Positions 34,571 through 44,918 of a stretch of 64,000 nt of DNA are shown one piece after another. Positions within the stretch are counted from its first letter, which is position 1, and each line of letters opens with the position of its first letter. This stretch comes from Erythroxylum novogranatense. Its lineage: Eukaryota; Streptophyta; Magnoliopsida; Malpighiales; Erythroxylaceae. The stretch spans positions 60,389,567 to 60,453,566 of the forward strand of contig CM057227.1 in the NCBI GenBank assembly GCA_029891385.1. Reading direction: 5' to 3'. The translations under genes were made by a program, and so were the position numbers. Below the pieces are notes generated by a model. It was given only the letters and a program-made list of their open reading frames with translations, was not told the origin of the DNA and did no database searches.

Positions 34571-36411
34571 TGTTAGAGTAGTGCCTAAAGGCAATCCCTT
34601 TAGCGCATTTTGTTCATAGTCATGTATGAACTTTATGAATAAATAAAGCAAGGCATATTTCATTTATTTGATGTTCATTTTATTATGAATTGATAGTGAT
34701 CTTTAATCAAATTAATGAAGTCCACGATACATGACATAGCATGAAGGAAATTATGATGCGATCATACTATTGAGATTCCTATCATGTGCAATTATGTCAA
34801 GATCTAAATTATCCTAGTCATAGGATTAATGAGGCTGGACATCGTTAATCCGGATAGACTAGCACATGTCAAACTCCTTGATTGGATCAGCGGTGGATCT
34901 CGAGCTGTAAATATTGAGATATTTGGATTTGACATGTGGATGCTTACTAGTGGTAGTAAGTACATTGGATGACTTGCTATGAGATCATCACATGGATATC
35001 CTATACAAATGTCGTTGATAATCTCATCATAGCAATGGTGCAAGTATCCTTAGACTTGAGGTACTCGAGGATATCTTGGTATCTTGATTACGTACTTTGA
35101 CTCCATTCCTTGTTGCCTTTCGAGGTCGCTCATAGGGTGGTGATTGGAGTGCAACTTGAGGTATTGAAGGTAATTGAGTAGCCAATAGAGGATTCACCAC
35201 TTCATTATAGCGAAGAGATACCCATAGCCTCTTATCGGGATCATTACTTTGAAGTCTCTGGCGCCGGAGCATACATATGTCATGAAGATGGTCTTCATGG
35301 ACATATAAATAATGAGTCCTAGGGCGAGAACGATTACACTTGGACTAGATTTGATCGATCGGTCTAGTAAGAGTTGACACATTGCCCATACTCAAACCAA
35401 GTGGGGTATAGCATGGTGAAAGGACGAATTGCACCAGAATTGTCTATGGAAGGGTTAGTGATATGGTTTCATTAGTCAAACCAATTACTTTCCGGTTAAT
35501 TGGGGTCATGATGTGTTGCTAGATACCGCTCATGACTTGCTCAGTTAAGTGTTAATCTAAGTGGCCAACATAACAAGAACCTAATGGGTCACACGCATAA
35601 GAGTGACTCGGAGAATCTGTAAAATAGTTTCGGACAGAGATCCGATATCTGGAGAGCAATATGATTAAATGGATCCCGATGAGATTAGGATATGTCCCGA
35701 TGATATCGCGACATCGACATTGCTGAAAACCGTTTCCGGTGATTTTTCACCGGCGGGGCCCGGCAGGCCGGTAGGACCGACCCCAGTTTAACTGGACCAC
35801 TTCAGCAATTATATATATTAATTAATTAAGTAAATAATTAATTAATTATATATATTTATATATGATTTTCGGTGGAACCAAAAATGGTGGAGATGAAATG
35901 GTTTGAAAAGTCAAACCTAATCATTATTTAGCATTTCAATGTATATTAAGCTACCAACGTGGATAGCCATTCTACCAAGCCTTCATATGTCTTTTAAGTT
36001 GTTAAATAGACATATAAGAAGGCATTGGAAGAAGCTTTGTACGTAGGTTGAAGGAGAAGAGTCGAAAGCTTAAGAGTTAAGCTTGAAAAAATTTGTTTTT
36101 CATCTTCTTCCTATCATCCATTCAAGATTGCTTCTACTTCTCCAAGGCTCCACCAAGATCATCTCATTTGCTCTCCAAGGCTAAGGTAAGAGCTAGCACT
36201 CTTTTCTTTAGTCTAGCTATTCCGGTCAAAGAGTTTGTCCGGTTAGGTTTCCGACCTCTGCGTGGATACCGTTAGAGACTGTCTCCTTTGGTCGTTATGG
36301 TTTGATTGTTTATACATACACATGGATCCTGGCTTTCGGGAATCTCCCGGGACTCAAAATTTTAAATTCCGCACTGTGGGCATGTGATGCCTACCCCGGG
36401 ATTTTCCTACA
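34571..36411 (+). repeat. 3' LTR of element C
   Basis: 1841 bp from TGTTAGAGTAGTGCC to GATTTTCCTACA, followed by the GTATT duplication at 36412-36416. Confidence 0.95.
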
Positions 36412-36416
36412 GTATT

Positions 36417-36781
36417 CTCTTTTTGGGTCGGTCCAATATATGTTCTCTAACATATATCTATGTTTCTGATTTGATATCTCATATCCATGATCAGTAAAAC
36501 GTGATCATCAATCAGAATACATACTAGCCTTAATTTATTATTGTTCCACCAATAATGATCGACTAGGGACAGTTTAGAATAGTATTATAACACTTATAGT
36601 TTTACTATCAAGTCACATACTTGATGACATAAGTTTAATACCATTCATGGAATGTAAATCACATTACATAAATGAAATACATGCATATATGATACGGAAT
36701 ACCTCATAATATATTATTAACAAATCATAATGTTAATACATGAATCACAAATGTTCATTGGCCTAGGGCACACTACTAACA
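36417..36781 (-). repeat. 5' LTR of element D, second part
   Basis: Resumes the D LTR after element C (CTCTTTTTGGGTCGGTC) and ends CACTACTAACA. The TGAGG target-site copy is at 36782-36786. Confidence 0.94.
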
Positions 36782-36818
36782 TGAGGAAATATTAAAAGTG
36801 ACTAGTGATGATGTTGAG
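36782..36818 (+). pseudogene. SUV3: SUV3 pseudogene, right half of the interrupted exon
   Basis: Starts with the duplicated TGAGG, then EILKVTSDDVE in frame with the left half, followed by a GT donor at 36819. Without element D the exon would be 141 bp with an open frame. Confidence 0.95.
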
Positions 36819-37693
36819 GTAACATTGTGTTTGGTTCATGGCTTGGTCAAACTTTCTTCTTTTCTTTCTCAAGATGATTTTGATATTTCTCATTTACGCA
36901 AACTATTATCTTAGAACATTCATCAATATCTATGTGTGTGTGTGCGTGTGTGTGTGTGTGTCATCTGTATCCTATCGTTACTTGATGATCAACAAGGTGA
37001 CATTGATAAAAGATGGAAAACTGCTGCAAATGACAGTTTATTGCAATCTTAACTTAATTATTTGAGTTCTGTTTTTCAACTTCTTCTTTATTATCATTAG
37101 GGTAGTTTCATTGTAAAATTTTCTAACTTCTTTCCAGAATAAAATTTAATACATATCAAAACCTTTCTGAAATATTTTTTGTTAATGGTGCTTCTCTTAC
37201 TCTTTCCGTGCAATAATTTAGCTCTGAGTTGGGTCTTACTTTAGTTTCCCTTTGGTGGATCTTATAGTTCCTTGAATATGTTTAATGATAGAAGATTTAT
37301 CTTTGTAAGGGATGAATGTTGAATTTTGACTACTATTTTGACAGAGTATCAAAAATTTCCATCATAAATAGTGCAAAATGTTTTAAAATCCAATGGTTGT
37401 CGATGTAAAAGAGTTTAGAGTTTACAAAAGAAGCAAAATAAGGCAAATCACTTAATCACAAGCTTTAATTTGGTGGAATGAAGAGTTGGAGTTGAGGTGA
37501 TATCAAAGGTAATAAGGTTGAGATTTACTTTATGCTAGACATTCCTTATTAGATAATAAGTAATAATAAGTTAGATATGTTATCCTAGTTGTTTAATACT
37601 TGAGTCTATTCAAGAATAGAAAAAACCATTATTATTATTTTGTATATTCTGGTTAAAAATTTCTTTATTACTAGAATAAGGGTTCTAAGAACT

Positions 37694-37726
<33 letters not shown>

Positions 37727-38174
37727 ACTCAGCCCTTCAATAAAGAAATCTTGAATTTTCTTTATAAACCTGAGTTTTTAGTTAAAAAGGGGGACGCTTT
37801 ATCTAAGAGTGATTCTTCGAATCTAGGAGTAACTACTAGTTTCCTACTTTCAATTGTTTATTTAATTCACTAAAAGTCCAACACTTATGGCCTGAATTTC
37901 TAGCATCCAATACCCTAAAACTCTAGCCATTCATACCTAAAATTTCATCCATATCAAACTTAAAATTCCAGCCATATTAAACTTGAAATTCCAGTAACTA
38001 GATTGTGTAAGATTTGTGAGAAACAACTAATTGATATCTAAACTAGTCATCCTGCATCAGTTGCATTTTTTTTGCAGAATACTAAACATTTTTTGGATGG
38101 TATCAATTAAATTTTAGAGTTATGTCACCACTTTAAGATACTTTTGATCCTTTCTTGGAAACTATGCTGTATAG
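36819..38174. other. SUV3 pseudogene intron with two GT-rich microsatellites
   Basis: AT-rich intron. Tracts of TG dinucleotides occur at about 36925-36961, and an (AT)n-(GT)n tract at about 37696-37727. Nothing coding is visible; the ORFs over the tracts are compositional. Confidence 0.7.
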
Positions 38175-38296
38175 GTCCGTCATTACAACAGACTTTTACC
38201 ATTAATTCCATTGAAGAAACCGCTTGGATCGTTTCACAATATACGCAAAGGTGACTGTATAGTGACATTTTCTCGTCAAAAGATATACAAGTGAAG
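38175..38296 (+). pseudogene. SUV3: SUV3 pseudogene exon with a one-base frameshift
   Basis: Reads VRHYNRLLPLIPLKKPLG, then SFHNIRKGDCIVTFSRQKIY, then K and TGA. The exon is 122 bp rather than a multiple of three. The family has a Leu-Lys pair here, so TTGAAG has probably become TGAAG by loss of one T, giving an in-frame TGA at 38292-38294. A GT donor follows at 38297. Confidence 0.88.
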
Positions 38297-39058
38297 GTTA
38301 ACAACTATTGCAACTTTTCTCCCACATTTTCTTTCCTTTCATTTTATTCTTCTTTTCCTCTTTTAGTTACATTGTTGCTTACATGATCTTTTTTTTAAAT
38401 TCAGAAATATAATGTTGCCTATGGAATATACATCATATGTATGTGTATGCAATATACACTGTTGGTATCTGTTCACTCTTTGATGCTCTAGATAAACATA
38501 ATTAGAGAAAATAAGTGATAGGTTGGTATTATTTTATCGATGAAACTCGCTTTTAGTGATATTTAGATGATAATTTTATTATTTCATGAGACTAATCACA
38601 CAGGGTAATGTCTTAGTGACATTTGGATTATGTTTCACACATATCTCATCTTGAGCTTCCACATATGTGGCATCTTAGAATTGTTAAATAGGCTTGAAAA
38701 CATATACACTGTATATTGATAAATCATTCACTTGGAAGAAGAACTAGTTTATGTAAATTTGCAGTTATGTGAGGGGGGTTTTCTAAATGAGGAAATTAAC
38801 CAAGATTATAATGTTATTAAAATAGTTAAGAGTATGTATGTTTTCCCAAAAATTTTGAGGGATTTACTTTAATTTTGCTAGATGTTTTCCTTAAGAATGT
38901 TGCAAGAAGTACTCTTCTATAATGCTAAAAAAGGGATATGGTTTTGACATGCAAAACATCTGCCTTTGTATGAAATCTGTGTTTTCGCTAAATCTGAAAA
39001 TACTACTTATGCGGCTGCTAACTTTCTATGTAACTCTCCAACTTCTTTCTGTCGCTAG

Positions 39059-39136
39059 AAAGAGATTGAGAATGGGGGAAAGCACCTTTGCTCTGTAGTG
39101 TATGGTTCATTGCCACCAGAAACTCGAACTAGATAG
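39059..39136 (+). pseudogene. SUV3: SUV3 pseudogene exon ending in a stop codon
   Basis: 26 codons: KEIENGGKHLCSVVY, GSLPPETRTR, then TAG just before the GT donor at 39137. The family has Gln at this place, so CAG to TAG, a single C-to-T change, explains it. Confidence 0.9.
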
Positions 39137-39496
39137 GTTTGGTTCCTTCTAACTTCAGAAAATGATTGCTTTTCACCATACGGTCGATTTCCTGGAATTG
39201 ATCTCAATTTGATACTTGTCACTTAGCCTAATGTGTACTTTTCTTCGAAGGGAAATCTTTCTATCTGTGCATTTTATATGGGCCGATTGATCTTCTCTGT
39301 GCAAATATCTAACTGCAGCATTTGGATTCATGCTCTTATACTCGGTGGAAAACTTTGTAGTACCTTTTGTTAAATATTGTTCTGATTGATGATACCGTCT
39401 TCTTGGGGGCTCAAAATATGAGTTTATTGTCTATATCCTTAATTTAATAAATGTTTCATTAGTGTGGCTGAATTGACTTGTTCTTTAGAATTGCAG

Positions 39497-39665
39497 GCAA
39501 CAATGTTTAATGATTCAAGCAGTGAATTTGACGTTCTTGTGGCTAGTGATGCCATTGGGATGGGCCTTAATCTGAATATTTCCAGGATCATATTTTCAAC
39601 CATGCAAAAGTTCGATGGTAATGAGATGAGGGATCTGACTATAGCAGAAGTCAAACAAATTGCTG
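39497..39665 (+). pseudogene. SUV3: SUV3 pseudogene exon with helicase motif V
   Basis: After the AG acceptor at 39495-39496: [57 protein letters not shown], with a GT donor at 39666. It contains motif V ([11 protein letters not shown]) and the start of motif VI (QIAG). No lesion is visible in this exon. Confidence 0.95.
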
Positions 39666-40893
39666 GTACATGATTAAGCAGCATAAAAGTTGGATTTTCA
39701 TCATCACTTAGCATTCCAACTCTTTTTTATTCTTTTTAAATTTTTCCCTCTTTTGACATTGGGACAGGGGTGGGGGGTGATTTCTCAATCGACCAAGCTG
39801 TCTTTTTAGCTAGGGATGAATGTTTTCTACTATCTAAAAGTTGGAGATTGGTCATGCTTCATGGGATCAAATTTCTTTCTGAGAAATATTTTTTTAACCT
39901 TTTTTTTTGTGTGAGCATTTTGAATGTTTCTTGTATGCTTATGTTGCAGTGTTAAGTGACTAAATTTCTCATTATACTATATATATATAGGTATGAGAGT
40001 GAGTGTAATTGACAAAATCAATAGATAGATCATCATGGCTAGACTTGAAGAAACTTATAGATATGTATCGTTGGTAATATCTTTGTATCCTCTGGGCCAT
40101 TAGCTGGTTGCCTTCAGTTAACTATTTGTTAAGTTTAAGAAGTTATTCCTTTATTATTACTATATTTCTTTTGTTTGATCCTGTTTGCTTTGTTCATTGT
40201 TTTATAATTTTTTTCTCAAAGAAATTGATTCACTCTGAATGCTTCAAGTTTGACTTGACTCTTTGTCATGATTTACTATATAACTAAACACCTATGACTT
40301 GAAAAGGATTTGTTGTACTTTCCTGAAGTTGCAACACTAGAGCATTTTCACCAAGTTGTGCTTTTAAATTGATAGAAATTTTAATGCTCTTATGTGCATG
40401 CATCAATTCTATCGGTCTACCCAAGTCTTTAAATACTTGCAACTATTCTTTCTTTATATGCTTTGAGAGCTAGAAATGCACTCTTCAAGCTGAACAATTA
40501 TGAAAACACTTCTTTAGATGCTTTTTTAAATAGGCATGGCTATTGGACCCGACCTTGGCCCGAGTTGACCCGGTTTGACCTTGCCCGAGGCCTGACGGTC
40601 AATTGCAAAACAATGTTATTTTGAAAACTTTTTTTTAAAAAAGAGCCTGAGCCCTGAGGCAGCCCCAGGCACGGCTCTGCCTGGCCCATTGCCATCCCTA
40701 TTTTCAATTGATCATGGAGTTCCTCAAAAGATTGGGCAATTGGTGGCCATATTATAGCTATTTATGTCATATTGTTGTGTTATCATTCACAATATCATCC
40801 AACAATGTGTTATCCATCTTATTTCCCAAATTTGATACATCTTAATTCATTTGGGTTTGTTTTCTTTATATAACTAGTTTAGTGACCTTGTAG
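39666..40893. other. SUV3 pseudogene intron containing a small MITE
   Basis: AT-rich. It contains a 170-bp GC-richer element with inverted ends at 40531-40700. The ORF at 39770-39955 is not recognisable as coding. Confidence 0.65.
40531..40700. mobile_element. hAT-type miniature inverted-repeat element
   Basis: The left end, TAGGCATGGCTATTGGACCC, and the complement of the right end, TAGGGATGGCAATGGGCC, agree at most positions. TAGGGATGGCAA is a typical terminus of plant hAT elements. The flanks TTTTTAAA and TTTTCAAT agree at 6 of 8 bases, compatible with a decayed 8-bp target duplication. There is no room for a transposase. Confidence 0.6.
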
Positions 40894-41006
40894 GAAGAAA
40901 TTGGAAGTGCGGATCTAAATTCCCAACCGGAGAAGTAACTTGTCTAGATGTAGATGATCTACCTTTGCTTCACACATCCTAGAATTCTCCATCTCCTATC
41001 TTAGAG
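40894..41006 (+). pseudogene. SUV3: SUV3 pseudogene exon with altered motif VI and a stop
   Basis: Reads (G)RNWKCGSKFPTGEVTC, LDVDDLPLLHTS, TAG at 40980-40982, then NSPSPILE. In the family motif VI continues GRAGRxGSKF; here RAGR is replaced by RNWK, best explained by a compensating insertion and deletion of single bases. The arginine needed for ATP hydrolysis is lost. Confidence 0.88.
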
Positions 41007-41100
41007 GTGACTCAATCGTGACTTTAGAATTACATAATTGTTGTTTTCATCATATTTTCGGTTTTGTATTTCTTAACCCTTTTCACATGTATCTTTGCAG

Positions 41101-41182
41101 CGTCTTTGGATTATTTCCTACCTTTGATCTCATGTATATGTATTCACGTTTACACCTAAGAAAAGGCCTTTATCGGATATTG
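41101..41182 (+). pseudogene. SUV3: SUV3 pseudogene exon (GLFPTFDL) with one extra base
   Basis: The GLFPTFDLMYMYSRLHLRKG and LYRIL coding stretch follows the AG at 41099-41100. The previous exon ends on a full codon, so phase 0 is expected, but GLFPTFDL is only read with one extra base near 41104. The GT donor is at 41183. Confidence 0.87.
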
Positions 41183-41714
41183 GTGGGTTGCTATAACGTA
41201 ATTTCTTTATTGCTTATGTTTGTTTTATCTTTGAATAGATACTAATGGCTCATTCGGTAATGGGAGGTACCTCGCATTTCAAACATTTGCAATTATATTT
41301 TCTCATTGTCGGGAAGTTTTAGTCGATCAAAGAAACTTTTTAAGCAAAGGTTTGCACTTAATAACAACCAATTCTCTTTTAATTAAAATTCTAATTTTAA
41401 ACAAAGGCGGATAGGTATGTCCTTGATCGATTCTCATATAACCGAAGCAAAAGAATTGGTGTCATTTCTCTTTTGACTGTTGGTGAGGGGTATTTTACAA
41501 TGTAGATTGAATAGACAAACACTATTCTTTTGTGTATAATTTTGCATTGAGTTATTACGGTTTATCACGATTGAAAAATTATGATATTCTTGTAGTGGTA
41601 CATTGTTTAGACTTGTCAAACTTTTGCAAGGCCTTTGCACTTGGAAAATAGTGGTACATATTATCACTTTTCCTCTACTATCTCAAAATGAATTCTTTTT
41701 TTACTTTTCGGTAG

Positions 41715-41780
41715 GAATATTTTCTAGAGAACGTCAAGCCGTCACAAAACTACTTTATTACGGATGGCGCGGAAATGTTG
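41715..41780 (+). pseudogene. SUV3: SUV3 pseudogene 66-bp exon
   Basis: 22 codons, EYFLENVKPSQNYFIT then DGAEML, between AG (41713-41714) and GT (41781). It aligns to the ENAKLS.NYFI block of plant SUV3 with several substitutions. Confidence 0.85.
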
Positions 41781-41943
41781 GTTTGTATTTTAACATATTC
41801 CTCTTCTAACTCGTAGGAAAGAGATGTAATTTTAGCAATATGGAATCCAATATTATCTTCCTTATTTCAAACAATTTAATATTTTCTTTCTTCATGCAAT
41901 TTAATTTCCTTTGAACTTGGTTTATATTAATTATCGTTATCAG

Positions 41944-42008
41944 AAAGTTGCAGCTGTTATTGACGAAATGCCACTTTCCTTGCATGATAAGTACCTCTTT
42001 TGTATCAG
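41944..42008 (+). pseudogene. SUV3: SUV3 pseudogene exon (VAAVIDEMPL)
   Basis: KVAAVIDEMPLSLHDKYLFC then I and a split Ser codon, with AG before and GT after. It continues in phase with the exon at 42173. Confidence 0.92.
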
Positions 42009-42172
42009 GTGAAGTCTGTAACTCACATCAACATTCCAATTGTTGATGGTTTACTTAAGTACATCCTTTTAGATATTTTCTGGTATCTTGTATATTGTTT
42101 CTTGAGAAGTGTTCAATCAGAATTTAGGAGTAGCTTGGCCATATTGACATCACTAACATTTTTGATGTGCAG

Positions 42173-42218
42173 TCCAGTTGATATGGATGATGATATTTCA
42201 TCTCAAGGTCTGACGCAG
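42173..42218 (+). pseudogene. SUV3: SUV3 pseudogene exon (SPVDMDDDIS)
   Basis: Completes the split Ser codon, then PVDMDDDISSQGLTQ, with borders GCAG at the left and GTGAAT at the right. Confidence 0.92.
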
Positions 42219-42342
42219 GTGAATACTATATCATTTATTGATATGTTTGTCAAAATAGTTTTGGAATTTTCTTTTTCTTTTTGTCCTTTTTGGATTCAAG
42301 CGGTGTTGGATATACTAAAACTTTAATGTGTTTACCTATTAG

Positions 42343-42458
42343 TTTGTTCAAAGTTATGCAAAGAAAGGCATTGTTCGACTGAAAGAAATATTTACACCTG
42401 GGACACTTAGGGTTCCTGAAATGAAAAATGCCCGAAAGAGCTTGAATCCATTCATAAG
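42343..42458 (+). pseudogene. SUV3: Last recognisable SUV3 pseudogene exon
   Basis: FVQSYAKKGIVRLKEIFTPG, TLRVPEMKNARKSLNPFI, then a split Arg codon before GT at 42459. The expected following exon (family motif DLYVWLS) is not found in 42459-42751, nor in the sequence right of element E. Confidence 0.9.
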
Positions 42459-42751
42459 GTTAGACTTATTCAAACCAATTTTTTGAATAATGAGGACATC
42501 TTTTATCCAAATTATTGTAGTTGAACTGGATGGTTATGGATGATTATGATTACGGAACCTTTGGGCTATTTAGTAAACGAAGCACATGCTATAGATTTTT
42601 ACCCATAGCTGTGTCAGTTTTGTTGGTATGAAATTGGATGTCACCTCTTTCCTGTGGGATGAAATATCATGATTATTAATTATGTTGAAACTGTGGAACC
42701 ATAAACTATTGCATTTGTAGCATATCAAATGTATGTCATACAAAATGATTG

Positions 42752-43330
42752 TGATGTACGACAAATAGAAGAAGTACTAGTTAGTAGCTAAAACTCACAA
42801 AATTAGGTATTTGATCTTAGACTAGGATTTTAGGGTTTAATATCACTGAAATTTAGGTTAGAATTGCTGGAATTTAGTGAGTAACACAAAAATTGATGGT
42901 AAGAAACTAAGAATAACTCATAAGTTATAAGAATCACTTGTAGAAGAAAGCATCATGCCTTTTAGTTGAAAACTCAAGTTTCTAGAAAAATTTCAGAGCT
43001 GTTATTATAGAAAGGTTGAGTATATACATTTATTGAGAAGTTCTTAGAACCCTTGTTCAAGTAGGAAATGGTTGTTCATAAATTTAAATCCTATTCTAAT
43101 AAAAATTTTATGAATTTAAGTCATAAATAATTAAAAAGATATACGTAAAATACAACAACATATTTAAGTAACTACTACTTCTTATATAATAAGTAATCCT
43201 ACATAATAATATAATTTCAGCCTTATCTTTATTGTCAACTCAATTCTCATTCCTCATTCCACCAAATTAAAGCTTATAGTTGACTAATTTTCTTTTCTTA
43301 TTTCTTCTATAGACTTTAAGTTTTTTTGCA
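42752..43330 (-). repeat. 3' LTR of Gypsy element E
   Basis: About 579 bp. Aligns to 56563-57066 through the shared AGCTAAAACTCACAAAATTA, GGAATTTAGTGA and TTGACTAATTTT stretches. The right edge, TTTTTTTGCA, is approximate. Confidence 0.82.
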
Positions 43331-43750
43331 TTAATTCTCTTTTGCTTGTTTGAAGTCTTCCTCGATGTAGAATGTGACAAATACTAATCATACAAGTCTA
43401 GATTCAACTTCTAAAATCCAAATTCTAAAAATTCAAGTACTTTCAGTTATAGGTCTTCCTTTCCACTTGACAAGAACTTGTTGATATCCTCCATCTATTG
43501 TGGCTACAATTTGTTCATCAAGAACATCTTCTATCTCCTTTTTAACATGGGGAACGTTTGGAATTCTCACAACTATAGTAGGAGATTGTGTATCATCATA
43601 TCTATGATAAATAGTCAAGTCCGCAATATTAAAGATAAGACTAATTCCCATGTCACTTGGTAATTCCAAAACATTAGCATTAGTACTTATTTTCTTGATG
43701 ATTTTATAAGATCCAACATTCCTAAATGAAGTTTCTTATATTTCGCTTTT

Positions 43751-43868
43751 GATAAATGCTCTAGACGAATCCTAGCCATCACCATATTCCCTTCCCTGAA
43801 TTCCCTTTTGATAAATGCTCTAGACGAATCCTAGCCATCACCATATTCCCTTCCCTGAATTCCATTGG
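43751..43868. repeat. 59-bp tandem duplication in element E
   Basis: The GATAAATGCTCTAGACGAAT unit through CCCTGAATTCCCTTTT occurs at 43751-43809 and again from 43810. The period of 59 is not a multiple of three, so it also breaks the reading frame. Confidence 0.92.
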
Positions 43869-44913
43869 TTGATGATGTTGATCAGCATGTTCTATATAAG
43901 ACAAGTTGTTGGTTATTATCTTTCATCATACTTCATCAAAGATGTGTCTCATGTGTTGTGTAGAAACTTTATTTTTAAAACTAACTTATGTTGTTTATGC
44001 TTAAGGAACTAGATCAATGGACTTGGTTGAACTCCTAAAACTATCTCAAAAGTGCTCTTACCGATAGACCTATTTATAGACTGCTGTATGCAAATTTTGC
44101 CATAGGAAGAATTGATTTCCAATTTTTCACATATCTCCATGACGTAGTGTGGGAAGGAAAAATAATGATAAGTAGAATAGAATAGGCTATAATTGATGTA
44201 GATTGTAGTTGGAACTTGAAAATACTGCTTAGGGTTTGTAGAAAAACCTCTAAAAACATAAAATTATTTGATTGATAAAGACTGACCTAAAAATCAAGCA
44301 TAGGTTGTCTATTTATATTAGTATAGGACAACTCCTAATAGGAAAAGGAAATACTAATTAAGAAGTAATATGCTAATCCTATGATAACTAGGAATCCAAA
44401 TAACTTAAGAAGTACTAAATAGTAAGAAATCCAATATTAACTAGGAATCTAAACTAACCACTCCTGCATCACTCCATCCAAACATCTTAACAAGTTCCCC
44501 AAGTTTATATTCACAACCTTAGTTTGTCTATTGGCTTGGGGATGGAAAAAATTTAAAAATTGATGCTTACTGTGCAATGTTTTTCATAAAATTCTCCAAA
44601 AATAACTCATAAACTCCACGTGACAAACATTCTCTTTAAAGAAGAGTTTATTAACATGGACAACATCATAAGTCTTCAAACATGGAATGCAAGGACTCAT
44701 CTTAGAAAACCTATCCACTATCACAAAAATAGAATCATAACCTCTTATAGTTTAAGGAATTTTAAAGATAAAATCTATGCTTATGTCCTGCCATAGTATG
44801 AGGCAAGAGCAATGGTGTCTATAATCAAAAGTTTTGTTTCTTTCCTTTAGCTAATTGACATGTCCGACATTGTCGTATTACCTTAGACACGTCCTACTCT
44901 AACAAGGGCCAAT

Positions 44914-44918
44914 AAAAG
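44914..44918. repeat. Target-site duplication of element F, left copy
   Basis: AAAAG, repeated at 49703-49707 (TAAAAG on both sides). Confidence 0.92.

Larger units (their letters stand above)
26786..36411 (+). mobile_element. Full-length Copia LTR retrotransposon C, nested in element D
   Basis: 9626 bp, plus strand, with two LTRs (26786-28638 and 34571-36411), a primer site, a ~2 kb leader, gag, integrase, RT, RNase H and a polypurine tract. Both LTRs begin TGTTAGAG and end CCTACA, and GTATT is duplicated outside. It is the same family as A and B. Although structurally complete it is coding-dead, with dozens of short indels, many beside CAG or CTG positions of the better preserved copy B. 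Confidence 0.97.
18612..36781 (-). mobile_element. Copia LTR retrotransposon D, inserted in the SUV3 exon and itself split by element C
   Basis: Minus strand; own length about 8.5 kb after removing element C and one copy of its GTATT site. Left (3') LTR 18612-20020; right (5') LTR 25742-26785 joined to 36417-36781. Both ends carry TG...CA (TGTTGG and CTAACA in plus orientation), and TGAGG is duplicated outside. Internal order from the right: primer site, leader, gag with an intact CCHC knuckle, protease remnant, integrase, RT, RNase H, polypurine tract. It belongs to a different family from A/B/C, though the pol proteins are clearly related. Confidence 0.96.
17025..42458 (+). pseudogene. SUV3: SUV3-like mitochondrial ATP-dependent RNA helicase, disrupted pseudogene
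   Basis: Family role: SUV3 is a DExH-box RNA/DNA helicase that acts in mitochondrial RNA turnover. Exons I can place: 17025-17088, 18503-18611 plus 36787-36818 (one exon split by element D), 38175-38296, 39059-39136, 39497-39665, 40894-41006, 41101-41182, 41715-41780, 41944-42008, 42173-42218 and 42343-42458, all with GT-AG borders. Recognised blocks include [67 protein letters not shown] and KKGIVRLKEIFTPGTL. Exons with ATPase motifs I and II are missing, as are those after 42458. Lesions: the D insertion, a base loss at 38291-38294, TAG at 39134-39136, altered motif VI near 40896-40905, TAG at 40980-40982, and one extra base near 41104. The identity is firm; that it is dead is nearly certain. 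Confidence 0.93.
43430..44918 (-). pseudogene. Gypsy integrase C-terminal half and chromodomain (element E)
   Basis: Minus strand. 43433-43669 reads ELPSDMGISLIFNIADLTIY, then VKKEIEDVLDEQIVATIDGG, then VLVKWKGRPITEST, the linker and chromodomain start of chromovirus Gypsy integrases (VKWKG). Further right, broken frames give [14 protein letters not shown] near 44685-44730 and CRTCQLAKG near 44850-44880, integrase core and zinc-finger pieces. Element F interrupts it at 44918. A 59-bp tandem duplication at 43751-43868 shifts the frame. Confidence 0.82.

Noticed and set aside
41018..41245. 75-codon ORF as a separate small gene
   Set aside because: It reads through the SUV3 exon at 41101-41182 into both introns; only the exon part matches a protein family.
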